A stretch of DNA of 64,000 nucleotides from Rubrolithibacter danxiaensis. Lineage in GTDB: Bacteria > Bacteroidota > Bacteroidia > Sphingobacteriales > Sphingobacteriaceae. Positions 53,530 through 61,785 of this stretch are shown one piece after another. The stretch lies in the NCBI RefSeq assembly GCF_047272945.1, contig NZ_JBKOPS010000001.1, positions 186,001-250,000 on the forward strand, written 5' to 3'. A program made the position numbers and the translations under genes. Under the pieces are notes generated by a model. The model was not told where the DNA came from, searched no databases, and worked only from the letters and a program-made list of their open reading frames with translations. How positions within the stretch are numbered: position 1 is the first letter of the stretch; each line of letters opens with the position of its first letter.

Positions 53530-55938
53530 CTATTTAATTTTTGCAATAATTCTTAAATTTAGTTGACGGGATGTTAAATAATTAGGAATAGCGTACTGAT
53601 TATTATCAACATCCTTTATCCACAGGTAAGAAATGGTATTATTTATATCCAGCAGGTTAAAAATTTCTGCATAAATAATTAAGGAGTTCAGATAAGATGA
53701 AAGCAAGCTGGACCGGTTTTTACCCGATTTTTCCAAAAGATCTTTAGAAAACCCGATATCAACCCTGCGGTAGGCAGGAATTTTAAACACATCTTTATAA
53801 CGTTCTTCCTGCGGTGGACCAACGGGCAAAGCCGACCCGTACAAAATATTAAGGTGCACCTTATAGGTAGGACTGTTAAGCAATTTATCCTGAAAAAAAG
53901 CGGAAAAATTAAGCCGCTGATCGGTGGGCCTTTTTAAATACCCTGGTTCTGTTCTTACAGCGTTTCCATTAATCGTTGTATAGTTAAAGTCATTCACAAT
54001 GTCTTCTGAAGTTTTCATCAGTGAAAGGCGAAAAACCGATTCCAGATCTTCCACAAATTCTCCGCTTAAATTAAAATCGGCACCCATTGCATATCCACGA
54101 GAATGTTGATCCGGGAAATATTTTACCCGCAGGTTTTCTATTTTATAAGGAATTAAATTAAACAGCTTTTTATAATATAATTCAGAAGAGAATTTCAACT
54201 GCTTTTTCCAGGATTTGAATGAATAATCGGCACCGGCAAGTAAATGAAACGAGCGTTGGGCTTTTGCATTCTGATTGATAGATCCATCGAAATTTCTAAA
54301 CTCCCTGTAAAAAGGGGGCTGACTATAAATTCCTGCCGCCAGACGTAAGGAAAAATTATCAGCAGGAGTATAGAAAAAATTTAACCTGGGACTAACTAAA
54401 AACTGTTTTGTAAATGAATTATAATTCCCTCTTAATCCTCCTGTAAAAGAAACTGCTGGTGATAAATTAAATAAGCTTTGCCAATAAGCAGTATATATAT
54501 TTGTTTGAATTGAGTTAAGTGTATTGATAGTATCAGAATTCCCTGAAAGATATTCAGGAGAAGGAAAAGCATACGTTGCTGAATCAATAGTGTTATATTC
54601 GTTAAGCCTGTCATCAATCAGATTTCGCTGGTACCGCAGCCCCCATTCCATGTACAGCCGCTTTAACTGCTGATATATTTTAAGTTCTGAACTGATGATA
54701 GAAGAATTTAGCCTGTTATTGGCATAATCGGCATAAAAACCCTTTTTCCGAATTAATTCAGGTTCGCTATCCGGCTTCTGTTTATCTGAAATATTAAAGA
54801 GGTAATCCGCTTTAATATCAAGGTTTTCCTGGTCAGAATTACTGAATACAGAACTCATCCATTTTATATTGAACCTTTCGGAAGGTTTATAAAGAGCCGT
54901 AACGTTTGCCGCAACAGAGCGGAAAGCATCCAGTTCCTGGCCGTTGAAATTTACATTGAAGCTCTTCAACTGATTTAAAGTCCCAAACTTAGTTTCCCTG
55001 CTTGCAGGAATCAACTTAAAACTACCTGTATTCAGATTACCAAAAAAAGAAAGATTCAGCGATGAATTGATATCGCGATTATACAGGAGTTGTAAATCAT
55101 AAAAATTGGGGTGATAGCTTCCTTTAACCTCCTGCGTTTTAAGTAAGCCTCCATTTTCCTTCTTCCTAAACCCGAATAAAAGGTAGCCGGATGTAAGTGA
55201 AGCCTTGTAGGTAGCGGAAAAACCAAGCAACCCGGCAGAAATGATAGTTTCGGTGCTATCTGGCCGAAGGTATTTTACATCCAGTACGGATGACATTCTA
55301 TCTCCGTATTTAGCTGCAAACCCACCTCCGGAGAAACTTGCCCGACTTACAAAATCGGGGTTAATAAAACTTAACCCCTCCTGCTGGCCATTGCGGAGTA
55401 ATAAAGGCCGTATCATCTCAACATCATTCAGATAGAGTAAATTTTCGTCAAAATTTCCTCCGCGAACAGAATACTGAGCACTTAATTCATTGTTTGTAGA
55501 AACGCCAGGAAGTGTTTTTAATATTGATTCAAAATTCTGCGAAACAGAAGGGAACGATTTCATCAGCCCTCTTGCAACAGCAATACTGTTTCTGTTTGGC
55601 TCTGAACTTGTCTGAATTACGATTTCATCCAGGGGCTTAATATAGCGCTGCAGAACAATATTTTTTTCTATAACAGCATCAGCAGTAGTTGTAACTTCTT
55701 CAGCTTTTGTAATATACCCTGTAATGCTAAAAGTAAGTTTAAAGCTTCCTGAACTTAATCTCATACGGTATTTACCATATTGATCGGTACTGGTAAATAC
55801 CTTGTCATTGACAGAAATTGTTACACCATCCAGCGTTTCGTGTTGTTCATTAAAAACTCTACCTTCCAGAATGCTGCTTTTTTGAGCCATACAAATGCCT
55901 GAAAAAAACATCAGCAGTATGGACAAAAAAAACTTCAT
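53530..55938 (-). CDS. TonB-dependent receptor with CarboxypepD-like N-terminus
   Basis: This outer membrane receptor of about 802 aa has a signal peptide ending at CMAQ, then a carboxypeptidase-D-regulatory-like domain (EGRVFNEQHETLDGVTISVN), a plug (SFPSVSQNFESILKTLPGVS, with YSVRGGNFDENLLYLND, in parts), and a barrel ending in LRIIAKIK. The ATG at 55938 is chosen over the TTG at 55947. No susD partner is present, so it is not a typical glycan SusC; the ligand is unknown. It starts 10 bp after the rpe stop codon on the same strand, suggesting co-transcription. Confidence 0.92.
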   Translation of the reverse strand: MKFFLSILLMFFSGICMAQKSSILEGRVFNEQHETLDGVTISVNDKVFTSTDQYGKYRMRLSSGSFKLTFSITGYITKAEEVTTTADAVIEKNIVLQRYIKPLDEIVIQTSSEPNRNSIAVARGLMKSFPSVSQNFESILKTLPGVSTNNELSAQYSVRGGNFDENLLYLNDVEMIRPLLLRNGQQEGLSFINPDFVSRASFSGGGFAAKYGDRMSSVLDVKYLRPDSTETIISAGLLGFSATYKASLTSGYLLFGFRKKENGGLLKTQEVKGSYHPNFYDLQLLYNRDINSSLNLSFFGNLNTGSFKLIPASRETKFGTLNQLKSFNVNFNGQELDAFRSVAANVTALYKPSERFNIKWMSSVFSNSDQENLDIKADYLFNISDKQKPDSEPELIRKKGFYADYANNRLNSSIISSELKIYQQLKRLYMEWGLRYQRNLIDDRLNEYNTIDSATYAFPSPEYLSGNSDTINTLNSIQTNIYTAYWQSLFNLSPAVSFTGGLRGNYNSFTKQFLVSPRLNFFYTPADNFSLRLAAGIYSQPPFYREFRNFDGSINQNAKAQRSFHLLAGADYSFKSWKKQLKFSSELYYKKLFNLIPYKIENLRVKYFPDQHSRGYAMGADFNLSGEFVEDLESVFRLSLMKTSEDIVNDFNYTTINGNAVRTEPGYLKRPTDQRLNFSAFFQDKLLNSPTYKVHLNILYGSALPVGPPQEERYKDVFKIPAYRRVDIGFSKDLLEKSGKNRSSLLSSYLNSLIIYAEIFNLLDINNTISYLWIKDVDNNQYAIPNYLTSRQLNLRIIAKIK

Positions 55939-55947
55939 TAAGAACAA

Positions 55948-56619
55948 TCAGGCCTTAAGTGTATATGGCGACAGTTGTTTTAATTTAGATATAGTAGCGG
56001 CCGGATATTCTGATGCAAACACGAAATTGCCAGCAACCAAAACATTAGCTCCTGCTTTTAATAAAGCTAAGGCGTTTTTATCATTTACTCCGCCATCTAT
56101 TTCAATATATAACCCTTCATTTCGTCCGGCTGCAAGAGCCTTTAGCTGAGCGATTTTCTGGTAGGTCTGCTCTATAAATTTCTGCCCTCCAAAACCTGGG
56201 TTAACAGACATGATTAAAACCAGGTCAATATCCTGAATAATATTTTCGAGTACACTAACCGGTGTATGCGGATTTAAAGAAACTCCTGCTTTACAACCTA
56301 AATCCTTTATAGCCTGAATTGTGCGATGCAAATGAGTACAGGCTTCGTAATGAACCGTAATTATCTCCGCACCAACTTTTTTAAATTGTTCAAGGTAACG
56401 GTCGGGCTCAACAATCATCAAATGAACATCCAAAGGCTTTTTAGCATGGCGGGCAATAGCTTCCAGCACGGGGAACCCGAAAGAAATATTAGGAACAAAA
56501 ACGCCGTCCATTATATCAATATGAAACCAGTCGGCCTCGCTGTTATTTATTACTTCGATATCTTTTTGGAGATTGGCAAAATCAGCTGCCAGAACTGAGG
56601 GAGCGATGAGATGATTCAT
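55948..56619 (-). CDS. rpe: Ribulose-phosphate 3-epimerase
   Basis: This pentose phosphate epimerase of 223 aa has a (beta/alpha)8 barrel. It shows APSVLAADFANL, DIMDGVFVPNISFG (metal-binding His and Asp lie around HIDIMDG), DVHLMIVEPDRY, MSVNPGFGGQKFI and EIDGGVNDKNA. The ATG at 56619 (MNHLIAPSV) is preferred to the TTG at 56625. It precedes the TonB-dependent receptor. Confidence 0.96.
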   Translation of the reverse strand: MNHLIAPSVLAADFANLQKDIEVINNSEADWFHIDIMDGVFVPNISFGFPVLEAIARHAKKPLDVHLMIVEPDRYLEQFKKVGAEIITVHYEACTHLHRTIQAIKDLGCKAGVSLNPHTPVSVLENIIQDIDLVLIMSVNPGFGGQKFIEQTYQKIAQLKALAAGRNEGLYIEIDGGVNDKNALALLKAGANVLVAGNFVFASEYPAATISKLKQLSPYTLKA

Positions 56620-56660
56620 GCGCAAATATACGAGGATTTTTAGATTGAGTTAAGAGTGAA

Positions 56661-57149
56661 TCAGTTTGTTTTATCATTACCCTGCATCTCCCGGATCTTT
56701 TCAAGCATTATAATATCGATTTCATCCTTTGGTCTTGCGGCAGCTTTTTTGGCTTGTATTAGTTGGTTGATATGCAAAAAAGGGACTTTGATATCGTAAA
56801 TATTAGCAATTGAAGCAAGTTGTAAACAATTATCAAATGAATATTCCTCAAGGCCTTTTACAGCAGTCATAATATCTAATCTTATTCCATTATTTAAATG
56901 AAAATAAGTCCAGCCTGCTATAAATTCTATTCGTTCAAGAGATTCAAAATCTCCCAATCCATATTCCTTAAAAGCAATACGCAGCTTCTTCCTGTTTATC
57001 AATGTATCTTCCAGCCATATATCTATATCTTCCGTTGTACGCTGGTAACCATGCAGGTTTGTTGCAACCCCACCAATCATAATATACTTAATCTGATGTT
57101 TATTTAGGATTTGCCAAAACAAAAGAAGCTCTTCATCAAAAACATCCAT
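56661..57149 (-). CDS. Nucleotidyltransferase-fold protein (MNT/DUF6036-like)
   Basis: This 162-aa protein is of the polymerase-beta nucleotidyltransferase superfamily. The active-site pattern is MIGGVATNLHGYQRTTEDIDIWL, given here in part: GG at 26-27, Arg37, Asp41 and Asp43. Such minimal enzymes act as AMP- or CMP-transferring antitoxins or toxins next to a partner. It follows the 63-aa gene by only 2 bp. Toxin-antitoxin function is inference; no HEPN-type toxin of normal size is adjacent. Confidence 0.83.
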   Translation of the reverse strand: MDVFDEELLLFWQILNKHQIKYIMIGGVATNLHGYQRTTEDIDIWLEDTLINRKKLRIAFKEYGLGDFESLERIEFIAGWTYFHLNNGIRLDIMTAVKGLEEYSFDNCLQLASIANIYDIKVPFLHINQLIQAKKAAARPKDEIDIIMLEKIREMQGNDKTN

Positions 57150-57151
57150 AC

Positions 57152-57343
57152 TTACTTATCTGACGGAAAAGGCTTATGAGTAATTACAGCCTTACGAAAA
57201 AAAGCATTCATTTTCATCAGCTTTGTCATCATTTCAAAGCGCTCTGTGTGCGTACGTTTTAAAGCAGCTTTAAGAAGATCCATTTCGGCCTTTTCATAAT
57301 CATGCAAAGGCTCCTGCAAAACAGGTTTGGAAGTTTTTTTCAT
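57152..57343 (-). CDS. 63-aa partner of the nucleotidyltransferase
   Basis: I recognise no named domain. The peptide is helical, with RTHTERFEMMTKLMKMNAFF and a terminal HKPFPSDK. RKAVITH fits the loose RX4-6H pattern of HEPN nucleases, but 63 aa is far too short for that fold. It lies 2 bp before the nucleotidyltransferase start and is separated from pnp by a terminator, so the two genes form their own unit. Confidence 0.65.
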   Translation of the reverse strand: MKKTSKPVLQEPLHDYEKAEMDLLKAALKRTHTERFEMMTKLMKMNAFFRKAVITHKPFPSDK

Positions 57344-57390
57344 TATGATGTCAAAGTATTAATGCAATATAACCAAAATAAAACAGTTAT

Positions 57391-57416
57391 AAAACAAAAA
57401 TCCCGCCGAAGCGGGA
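57391..57416 (-). terminator. Rho-independent terminator after pnp
   Basis: Minus strand TCCCGC-TTCG-GCGGGA is a 6-bp stem closed by a UUCG tetraloop, followed by TTTTTGTTTT. It lies 10 bases beyond the pnp stop codon, before the 63-aa gene. Confidence 0.88.
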
Positions 57417-57425
57417 CTTGATTTT

Positions 57426-59603
57426 TTATTGATTTTCCTGTTGAGGATTTTCCTGGGCCTGTGGTTTTGGCTGGCCTTCAGGTTTTGGAGGGCGTGGAAT
57501 CAACGCTTTTCTTGATAATTTAAGTTTCCCTTGTTTATCAATATCAAGCAATTTAACTCTTACCTCGTCTCCTACTTTGAAGATACCTTCCATGGTTTCA
57601 TAACGTTTCCAGTCAATTTCTGAAATGTGAAGCAAACCATCTTTTCCAGGCATAATTTCAACAAATGCCCCAAATGGCATAATTGACTTCACTTTACCTT
57701 CGTAAACCTCTCCTACTTCAGGTTTTGCAACAATCGCCTTGATTCTGCGGGTAGCATTATCAATTGATTCTTTATTGTCGGCAAAGATCTGGATGATACC
57801 CTGGTTATCTTTTTCTTCAATAGAGATAGTTGCGCCTGTTTCACGCTGCATTTCCTGAATGATCTTTCCACCGGGACCAATAACGGCGCCAATAAATTCT
57901 TTATCGATACGCATTTCGATGATTCTCGGTGCGTGAGGTTTAAAGTCTTCGCGTGGTTGAGCGATGGTTTTCTTCATTTCATTCAGAATATGAAGACGCC
58001 CTTCTTTTGCCTGTTCTAAAGCAGCTGTTAAAACCTCCCAGCGTAAGCCGTTTATTTTCAAATCCATCTGGCATGCTACAATACCATTTTCAGTTCCGGT
58101 TACCTTAAAGTCCATATCACCCAAATGATCCTCATCTCCAAGAATATCTGAAAGGACTGCGTATTTTCCTGTCTTTTCGTCGGTAATCAATCCCATTGCA
58201 ATACCAGAAACCGGGGCTTTAAGTTTGATACCAGCATCCATTAAAGCTAAAGTACCTGCACAAACTGTAGCCATTGAGGATGAGCCGTTCGATTCAAGAA
58301 TATCAGAAACTACACGGATAGTATACGGGTTTTGATCGTCGGCAGGTAAAACCTGTTTCAATGAACGCATTGCCAAATTTCCGTGACCAATTTCTCTTCG
58401 GCCTGCTCCCCTGTTCGGACGAACTTCGCCGGTTGAGAATCCGGGAAAATTGTAATGCAGAATAAATTTCTGGTAGCCGTTAATAAATGCTCCGTCAATT
58501 AATTGTTCATCTGTTTTAGCTCCAAGGGTAACGGTAGTTAATGACTGAGTTTCGCCACGGGTAAAGACAGCCGAACCGTGTGCTGCAGGCAAATATCCTA
58601 CTTCGCTCCAGATAGGACGAACGGTACGAACGTCACGGCCATCGAGACGGATTCCCTCATCCAGTATCAGGTTACGAACGGCGTCATACTGCACATCGTG
58701 AAAATATTTTTTCGCCAAGAACTTAGTAACATCATCGATTTCCTCACCTAACGAAGCAATAAACAAATCTTGTATCTCAGCGAACTTTTCAGAACGTTCA
58801 TGTTTTGAAGAGCCTGATTTGGCTATATCATACACTTTCTGATAGGTTTCTGCAAAAGCACGTTCTCTCAATTCGGGATTGCTGTTTTCGTGAGAATAAG
58901 CACGTTTTTCAGTTTTACCAACTGCAGCAGTTAATTCTTTCTGAACCTGAACCTGAACTTTAATTGCCTTGTGCGCAAACTCAATTGCTTCTACCATTTC
59001 AGCTTCAGAAATTTCACTCGCCTCACCTTCAACCATCACAATATCATTTTCAGAACCTGCTACAATAAACTCTAATGTAGCACGCTCCAAGTCATTCATG
59101 TATGGATTGATTACCAGTTGTCCGTCAATTTTCGCCACACGAACTTCAGAGATAGGCCCGTTAAACGGAATATCTGAAACAGCCAGTGCTGCAGAAGCGG
59201 CCAAACCCGCTAAGGCATCGGGCATTATATTTTTATCGGCAGAAATCAAAGAAATCATTACCTGGGTATCGGCATGGTAATCTTCAGGAAACATTGGACG
59301 CAAGGCACGATCCACTAAACGTGAGATTAATACTTCATAATCTGAAAGACGCGCTTCACGGCGTAAAAAACCTCCGGGTATGCGGCCCGTTGCAGCGTAT
59401 TTTTCCTGGTAATCTACTGATAAAGGAAGAAAATCTACTCCCTCTTTCGCTTCTTTTGAACTTACTACGGTAGCAAGAAGCATGGTATCACCCATTTTAA
59501 CAACTACCGAACCGTCTGCCTGCTTTGCAAGTTTTCCGGTTTCAATTTCGATCATCCGGCCATCGCCTAAATCGAATGATTTTGTAACTAAATTATAATT
59601 CAT
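57426..59603 (-). CDS. pnp: Polynucleotide phosphorylase
   Basis: This 3'-to-5' phosphorolytic exoribonuclease, 725 aa, works as a trimer in RNA turnover. Two RNase PH-like domains are separated by a helical linker: the first contains GGFLRREARLSDYEVLISRLVDR (in part), the second GAGRREIGHGNLAMR and SSSMATVCAGTLALMD. A KH domain (AVIGPGGKIIQEMQRETGA) and an S1 domain (VKSIMPFGAFVEIMPGKDGLLHISE, in part) follow. The protein ends with a Pro/Gln-rich tail. The ATG at 59603 follows a leader hairpin at 59617-59646. Confidence 0.97.
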   Translation of the reverse strand: MNYNLVTKSFDLGDGRMIEIETGKLAKQADGSVVVKMGDTMLLATVVSSKEAKEGVDFLPLSVDYQEKYAATGRIPGGFLRREARLSDYEVLISRLVDRALRPMFPEDYHADTQVMISLISADKNIMPDALAGLAASAALAVSDIPFNGPISEVRVAKIDGQLVINPYMNDLERATLEFIVAGSENDIVMVEGEASEISEAEMVEAIEFAHKAIKVQVQVQKELTAAVGKTEKRAYSHENSNPELRERAFAETYQKVYDIAKSGSSKHERSEKFAEIQDLFIASLGEEIDDVTKFLAKKYFHDVQYDAVRNLILDEGIRLDGRDVRTVRPIWSEVGYLPAAHGSAVFTRGETQSLTTVTLGAKTDEQLIDGAFINGYQKFILHYNFPGFSTGEVRPNRGAGRREIGHGNLAMRSLKQVLPADDQNPYTIRVVSDILESNGSSSMATVCAGTLALMDAGIKLKAPVSGIAMGLITDEKTGKYAVLSDILGDEDHLGDMDFKVTGTENGIVACQMDLKINGLRWEVLTAALEQAKEGRLHILNEMKKTIAQPREDFKPHAPRIIEMRIDKEFIGAVIGPGGKIIQEMQRETGATISIEEKDNQGIIQIFADNKESIDNATRRIKAIVAKPEVGEVYEGKVKSIMPFGAFVEIMPGKDGLLHISEIDWKRYETMEGIFKVGDEVRVKLLDIDKQGKLKLSRKALIPRPPKPEGQPKPQAQENPQQENQ

Positions 59604-59616
59604 CGTTTGTTAATTA

Positions 59617-59646
59617 CAATGTGCTTTTCCTCTTTCGAGCACATTG
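59617..59646 (-). promoter_or_regulatory. pnp leader hairpin
   Basis: In the pnp transcript CAATGTGCT and AGCACATTG form a perfect 9-bp stem with a 12-nt purine-rich loop (CGAAAGAGGAAA), ending 13 nt before the start codon. In enterobacteria pnp is autoregulated through a leader stem cut by RNase III. The position here suggests a comparable control, but the stem is much shorter. Confidence 0.5.
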
Positions 59647-59678
59647 GTTTTTATATTGACTTTGTTTTGTGCGAATTT

Positions 59679-59713
59679 AAAACAAAAAAGCCATCCCCTA
59701 TTGAGATGGCTTT
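59679..59713 (-). terminator. Rho-independent terminator after rpsO
   Basis: Minus strand AAAGCCATC and GATGGCTTT form a 9-bp stem with a 9-nt loop, followed by TTTTTTGTTTT (partly overlapping the stem end). It lies 18 bases beyond the rpsO stop. Confidence 0.8.
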
Positions 59714-59731
59714 GATTTTTTTTGTTAAGAA

Positions 59732-60010
59732 TTATTTGATGATATCTCTTAATTCTAAAGCTTTGATAATAGCACGATATCTGTTGATATCTTTCTTATA
59801 TAAATAAGCTAATAATGCCCGGCGTTTACCAACTAATTTCTGAAGAGATAACTGGGTTGAAAAATCTTTTTTATTTTTCTTTAAGTGCCCTGTTAAATGT
59901 GCAATACGAGTAGTAAATAATGCTACCTGTCCTTCGGCTGAGCCTGTATCTGCAGCGCCTTTACCATGTTTAGCGAAAATCTCCGCTTTTACTTCTTTAC
60001 TTAAATACAT
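59732..60010 (-). CDS. rpsO: 30S ribosomal protein S15
   Basis: This 92-aa S15 binds 16S rRNA in the platform of the small subunit. The family core is easily read: KEVKAEIFAKHGKGAADTGS, EGQVALFTTRIAHLTGHLKK, and QKLVGKRRALLAYLYKKDIN. The ATG at 60010 (MYLSKEVK) is chosen over the long upstream frame to 60088, because it gives the normal S15 length and fits the promoter at 60058-60089. pnp lies downstream on the same strand, the classic rpsO-pnp order, but a terminator separates them. Confidence 0.97.
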   Translation of the reverse strand: MYLSKEVKAEIFAKHGKGAADTGSAEGQVALFTTRIAHLTGHLKKNKKDFSTQLSLQKLVGKRRALLAYLYKKDINRYRAIIKALELRDIIK

Positions 60011-60057
60011 TACCTGAATAATATTAAAGCGATTAAAAATTTTTGTTAATTGAAGTG

Positions 60058-60089
60058 CAAAGGTAGAATTTAAAAACGTAACGAACAAA
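60058..60089 (-). promoter_or_regulatory. rpsO promoter, Bacteroidota type
   Basis: On the minus strand TTTG (60089-60086) is followed after 20 bases by TACCTTTG (60065-60058), matching the TTTG and TAnnTTTG pair at correct spacing. Transcription would start near 60051, about 40 nt before the ATG at 60010. Confidence 0.75.
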
Positions 60090-60181
60090 AGTTTTTAATT
60101 CAGCCCCAGGGCATATTACAAAATAATATTTCTCATTTGTTTTTAATATACCAATTTTACAGCGTCTAAAAGTATTAAATA

Positions 60182-60604
60182 ATGAGTACTGATAAAACCT
60201 ACAGCAAGTTTACAACAGAATTTAAAGTCCGGCCTGACGATATTGACATGTTTAACCATGTACATAACAGTATTTACTTCGATTATGTACTTGCTGCCAG
60301 ATACGAGCAAATGGAGACTTATTATGGTATGCCGATGGAAAAATTTCTTGAACTGGGATATGGCTGGGTTGTAAAAACTGCGTATGTAGATTATAAACGG
60401 CCGCTTGGTTTAGGCGATTATTTCCTGGTTACTACCGGTATTGTTACTCTTAACGACAGAGGATGTCGTGCCGAATTTGATATCAAATTTAAGAAAACAG
60501 GCAAAGTAAGTTGCGACGGTTGGTTCGACTTTGTTCTTATAGACTTAAAAACAGGCAAAGGAATGAAGGTTACGGAAGAAATGATTGAGAAGTATTCTAT
60601 TTGA
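60182..60604 (+). CDS. Acyl-CoA thioesterase (hotdog fold, YbgC/FadM-like)
   Basis: This 140-aa hotdog thioesterase hydrolyses acyl-CoA or a similar thioester. It shows VRPDDIDMFNHVHNSIYFDYVLAARY (in part), where the Asp of DIDMFNHV is the family's catalytic residue, and GYGWVVKTAYVDYKRPLGLGD (in part). It begins at the ATG at 60182 and ends just before the tandem repeats in front of the ddl stop. Substrate unknown. Confidence 0.9.
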   Translation: MSTDKTYSKFTTEFKVRPDDIDMFNHVHNSIYFDYVLAARYEQMETYYGMPMEKFLELGYGWVVKTAYVDYKRPLGLGDYFLVTTGIVTLNDRGCRAEFDIKFKKTGKVSCDGWFDFVLIDLKTGKGMKVTEEMIEKYSI

Positions 60605-60633
60605 GCGGAAAGCACACAGCAGAAACTATCTGC

Positions 60634-60681
60634 TTGACACTTACTACTTGATACTTACTACTTGATACTAATACTTACTAC
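60634..60681. repeat. Tandem repeat, 14-bp unit
   Basis: Units TTGACACTTACTAC (60634-60647), TTGATACTTACTAC (60648-60661) and a third with a 6-bp insert (60662-60681) run into the ddl stop codon. The spacer separates the converging thioesterase and ddl genes. Confidence 0.8.
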
Positions 60682-61667
60682 TAATCCAAAGCCACTTCTA
60701 TTAATTCATTATAGAAATCTTTGATATCAATTCCTGCGGCTTTTACCTGCTGAGGAATAAAGCTGGTTGGAGTTTGCCCCGGAATAGTATTAATTTCTAC
60801 AAAATAAAATTTGCCTGTTTCAGCTTCAAGGAAATAATCTATCCGAACCATTCCCCTGCAATTTAATTTCTTAAATACATCCTTTGCTATTTGTTCTACC
60901 CTTTTTCTTTCCTCTTCATTCATCCGGGCAGGAGTAATTTCTTCGGTTACACCGGGAGTATATTTTGCTTCGAAATCAAAAAACTCTTTTGAACTGATCA
61001 CTTCAGTTGCAGGCAGCACGGTTATTCCTTCCCTGCTCTGATACAAACCAACCGTAAATTCTCTACCACTTATAAATTCCTCTACCAGCACCTGCGTATC
61101 TTCTTTAAATGCCTTTTCTAAAGCTTCGGGCAGTTCGTCCAGCGTTTTCACCTTACTCATCCCAATACTGCTTCCACCATTATTGGTTTTAACAAATAAG
61201 GGTAATTTCAACGCTGATCCAACTTTTCCTACAGGATCTTCTGTATTAAAAAACAACTGGACAGAGCGTGCGACATGGAGATTTTCTATATCTGAAACAA
61301 TGGCTTTGGTATAGCCTTTATTCATAGTTAAAGCGGAGGTTAACGCGTCGCAGCCGGTATAAGGTATTGCCAGCATATCGAAATAACTTTGCAATTTTCC
61401 ATCCTCGCCCGGAGAACCATGAAGCATGATAAAAGCGAGGTCGAATGTTACAGTCCTGTCATTTAGGGCGATACTGAAGTTATTTTTATTTACCGGATGC
61501 TCAAAATCATTTTCATCTACATAATACCAGCTTTCTTCTGTTATAATGATCTTGTACACATCGTATTTCTCCCTGCTGATATTGCCATAAACAAATTCTG
61601 CACTCTTTAAAGAAATCACTGATTCGCCGGTAAATCCTCCGGTAATAAGGGCAACTGTTTTTTTCAT
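60681..61667 (-). CDS. ddl: D-alanine--D-alanine ligase
   Basis: This ATP-grasp ligase of 328 aa joins two D-alanines for peptidoglycan. It shows ALITGGFTGESVISLKSA, MLHGSPGEDGKLQSYFDMLAIPYTG (in part), TNNGGSSIGMSKV, VEEFISGREFTVGLY, and the metal-binding FVEINTIPGQTPTSFIPQQ. The stop codon is the CTA at 60681 on the plus strand. It diverges from the PASTA gene and belongs functionally with mltG and the PASTA protein in wall metabolism. Confidence 0.95.
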   Translation of the reverse strand: MKKTVALITGGFTGESVISLKSAEFVYGNISREKYDVYKIIITEESWYYVDENDFEHPVNKNNFSIALNDRTVTFDLAFIMLHGSPGEDGKLQSYFDMLAIPYTGCDALTSALTMNKGYTKAIVSDIENLHVARSVQLFFNTEDPVGKVGSALKLPLFVKTNNGGSSIGMSKVKTLDELPEALEKAFKEDTQVLVEEFISGREFTVGLYQSREGITVLPATEVISSKEFFDFEAKYTPGVTEEITPARMNEEERKRVEQIAKDVFKKLNCRGMVRIDYFLEAETGKFYFVEINTIPGQTPTSFIPQQVKAAGIDIKDFYNELIEVALD

Positions 61668-61785
61668 AACTATTCCTGCACCAAATATAGTTTATGATAA
61701 AGACCTTTTCGATTAAACTTCCAAAATCTTAATTTTTCAAGTAAGTTTGACTTTTTAAATTTTTGAAGCGTATCCTGAAAGATTA

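Noticed and set aside
53530..55938. TonB-dependent receptor as a second SusC of a PUL
   Set aside because: No SusD, glycoside hydrolase or HTCS gene is adjacent; the neighbours are rpe and serC.
57152..57343. 63-aa protein as a HEPN toxin because of RKAVITH
   Set aside because: The pattern is loose and the protein is about half the size of a HEPN domain.
59607..59807. 66-codon plus-strand frame across the pnp-rpsO gap
   Set aside because: It overlaps the pnp leader hairpin, the rpsO terminator and the rpsO 3' end on the other strand.
60634..60681. Tandem repeats as a possible CRISPR array
   Set aside because: Units are adjacent with no spacers, only about three copies, and no cas genes are near.
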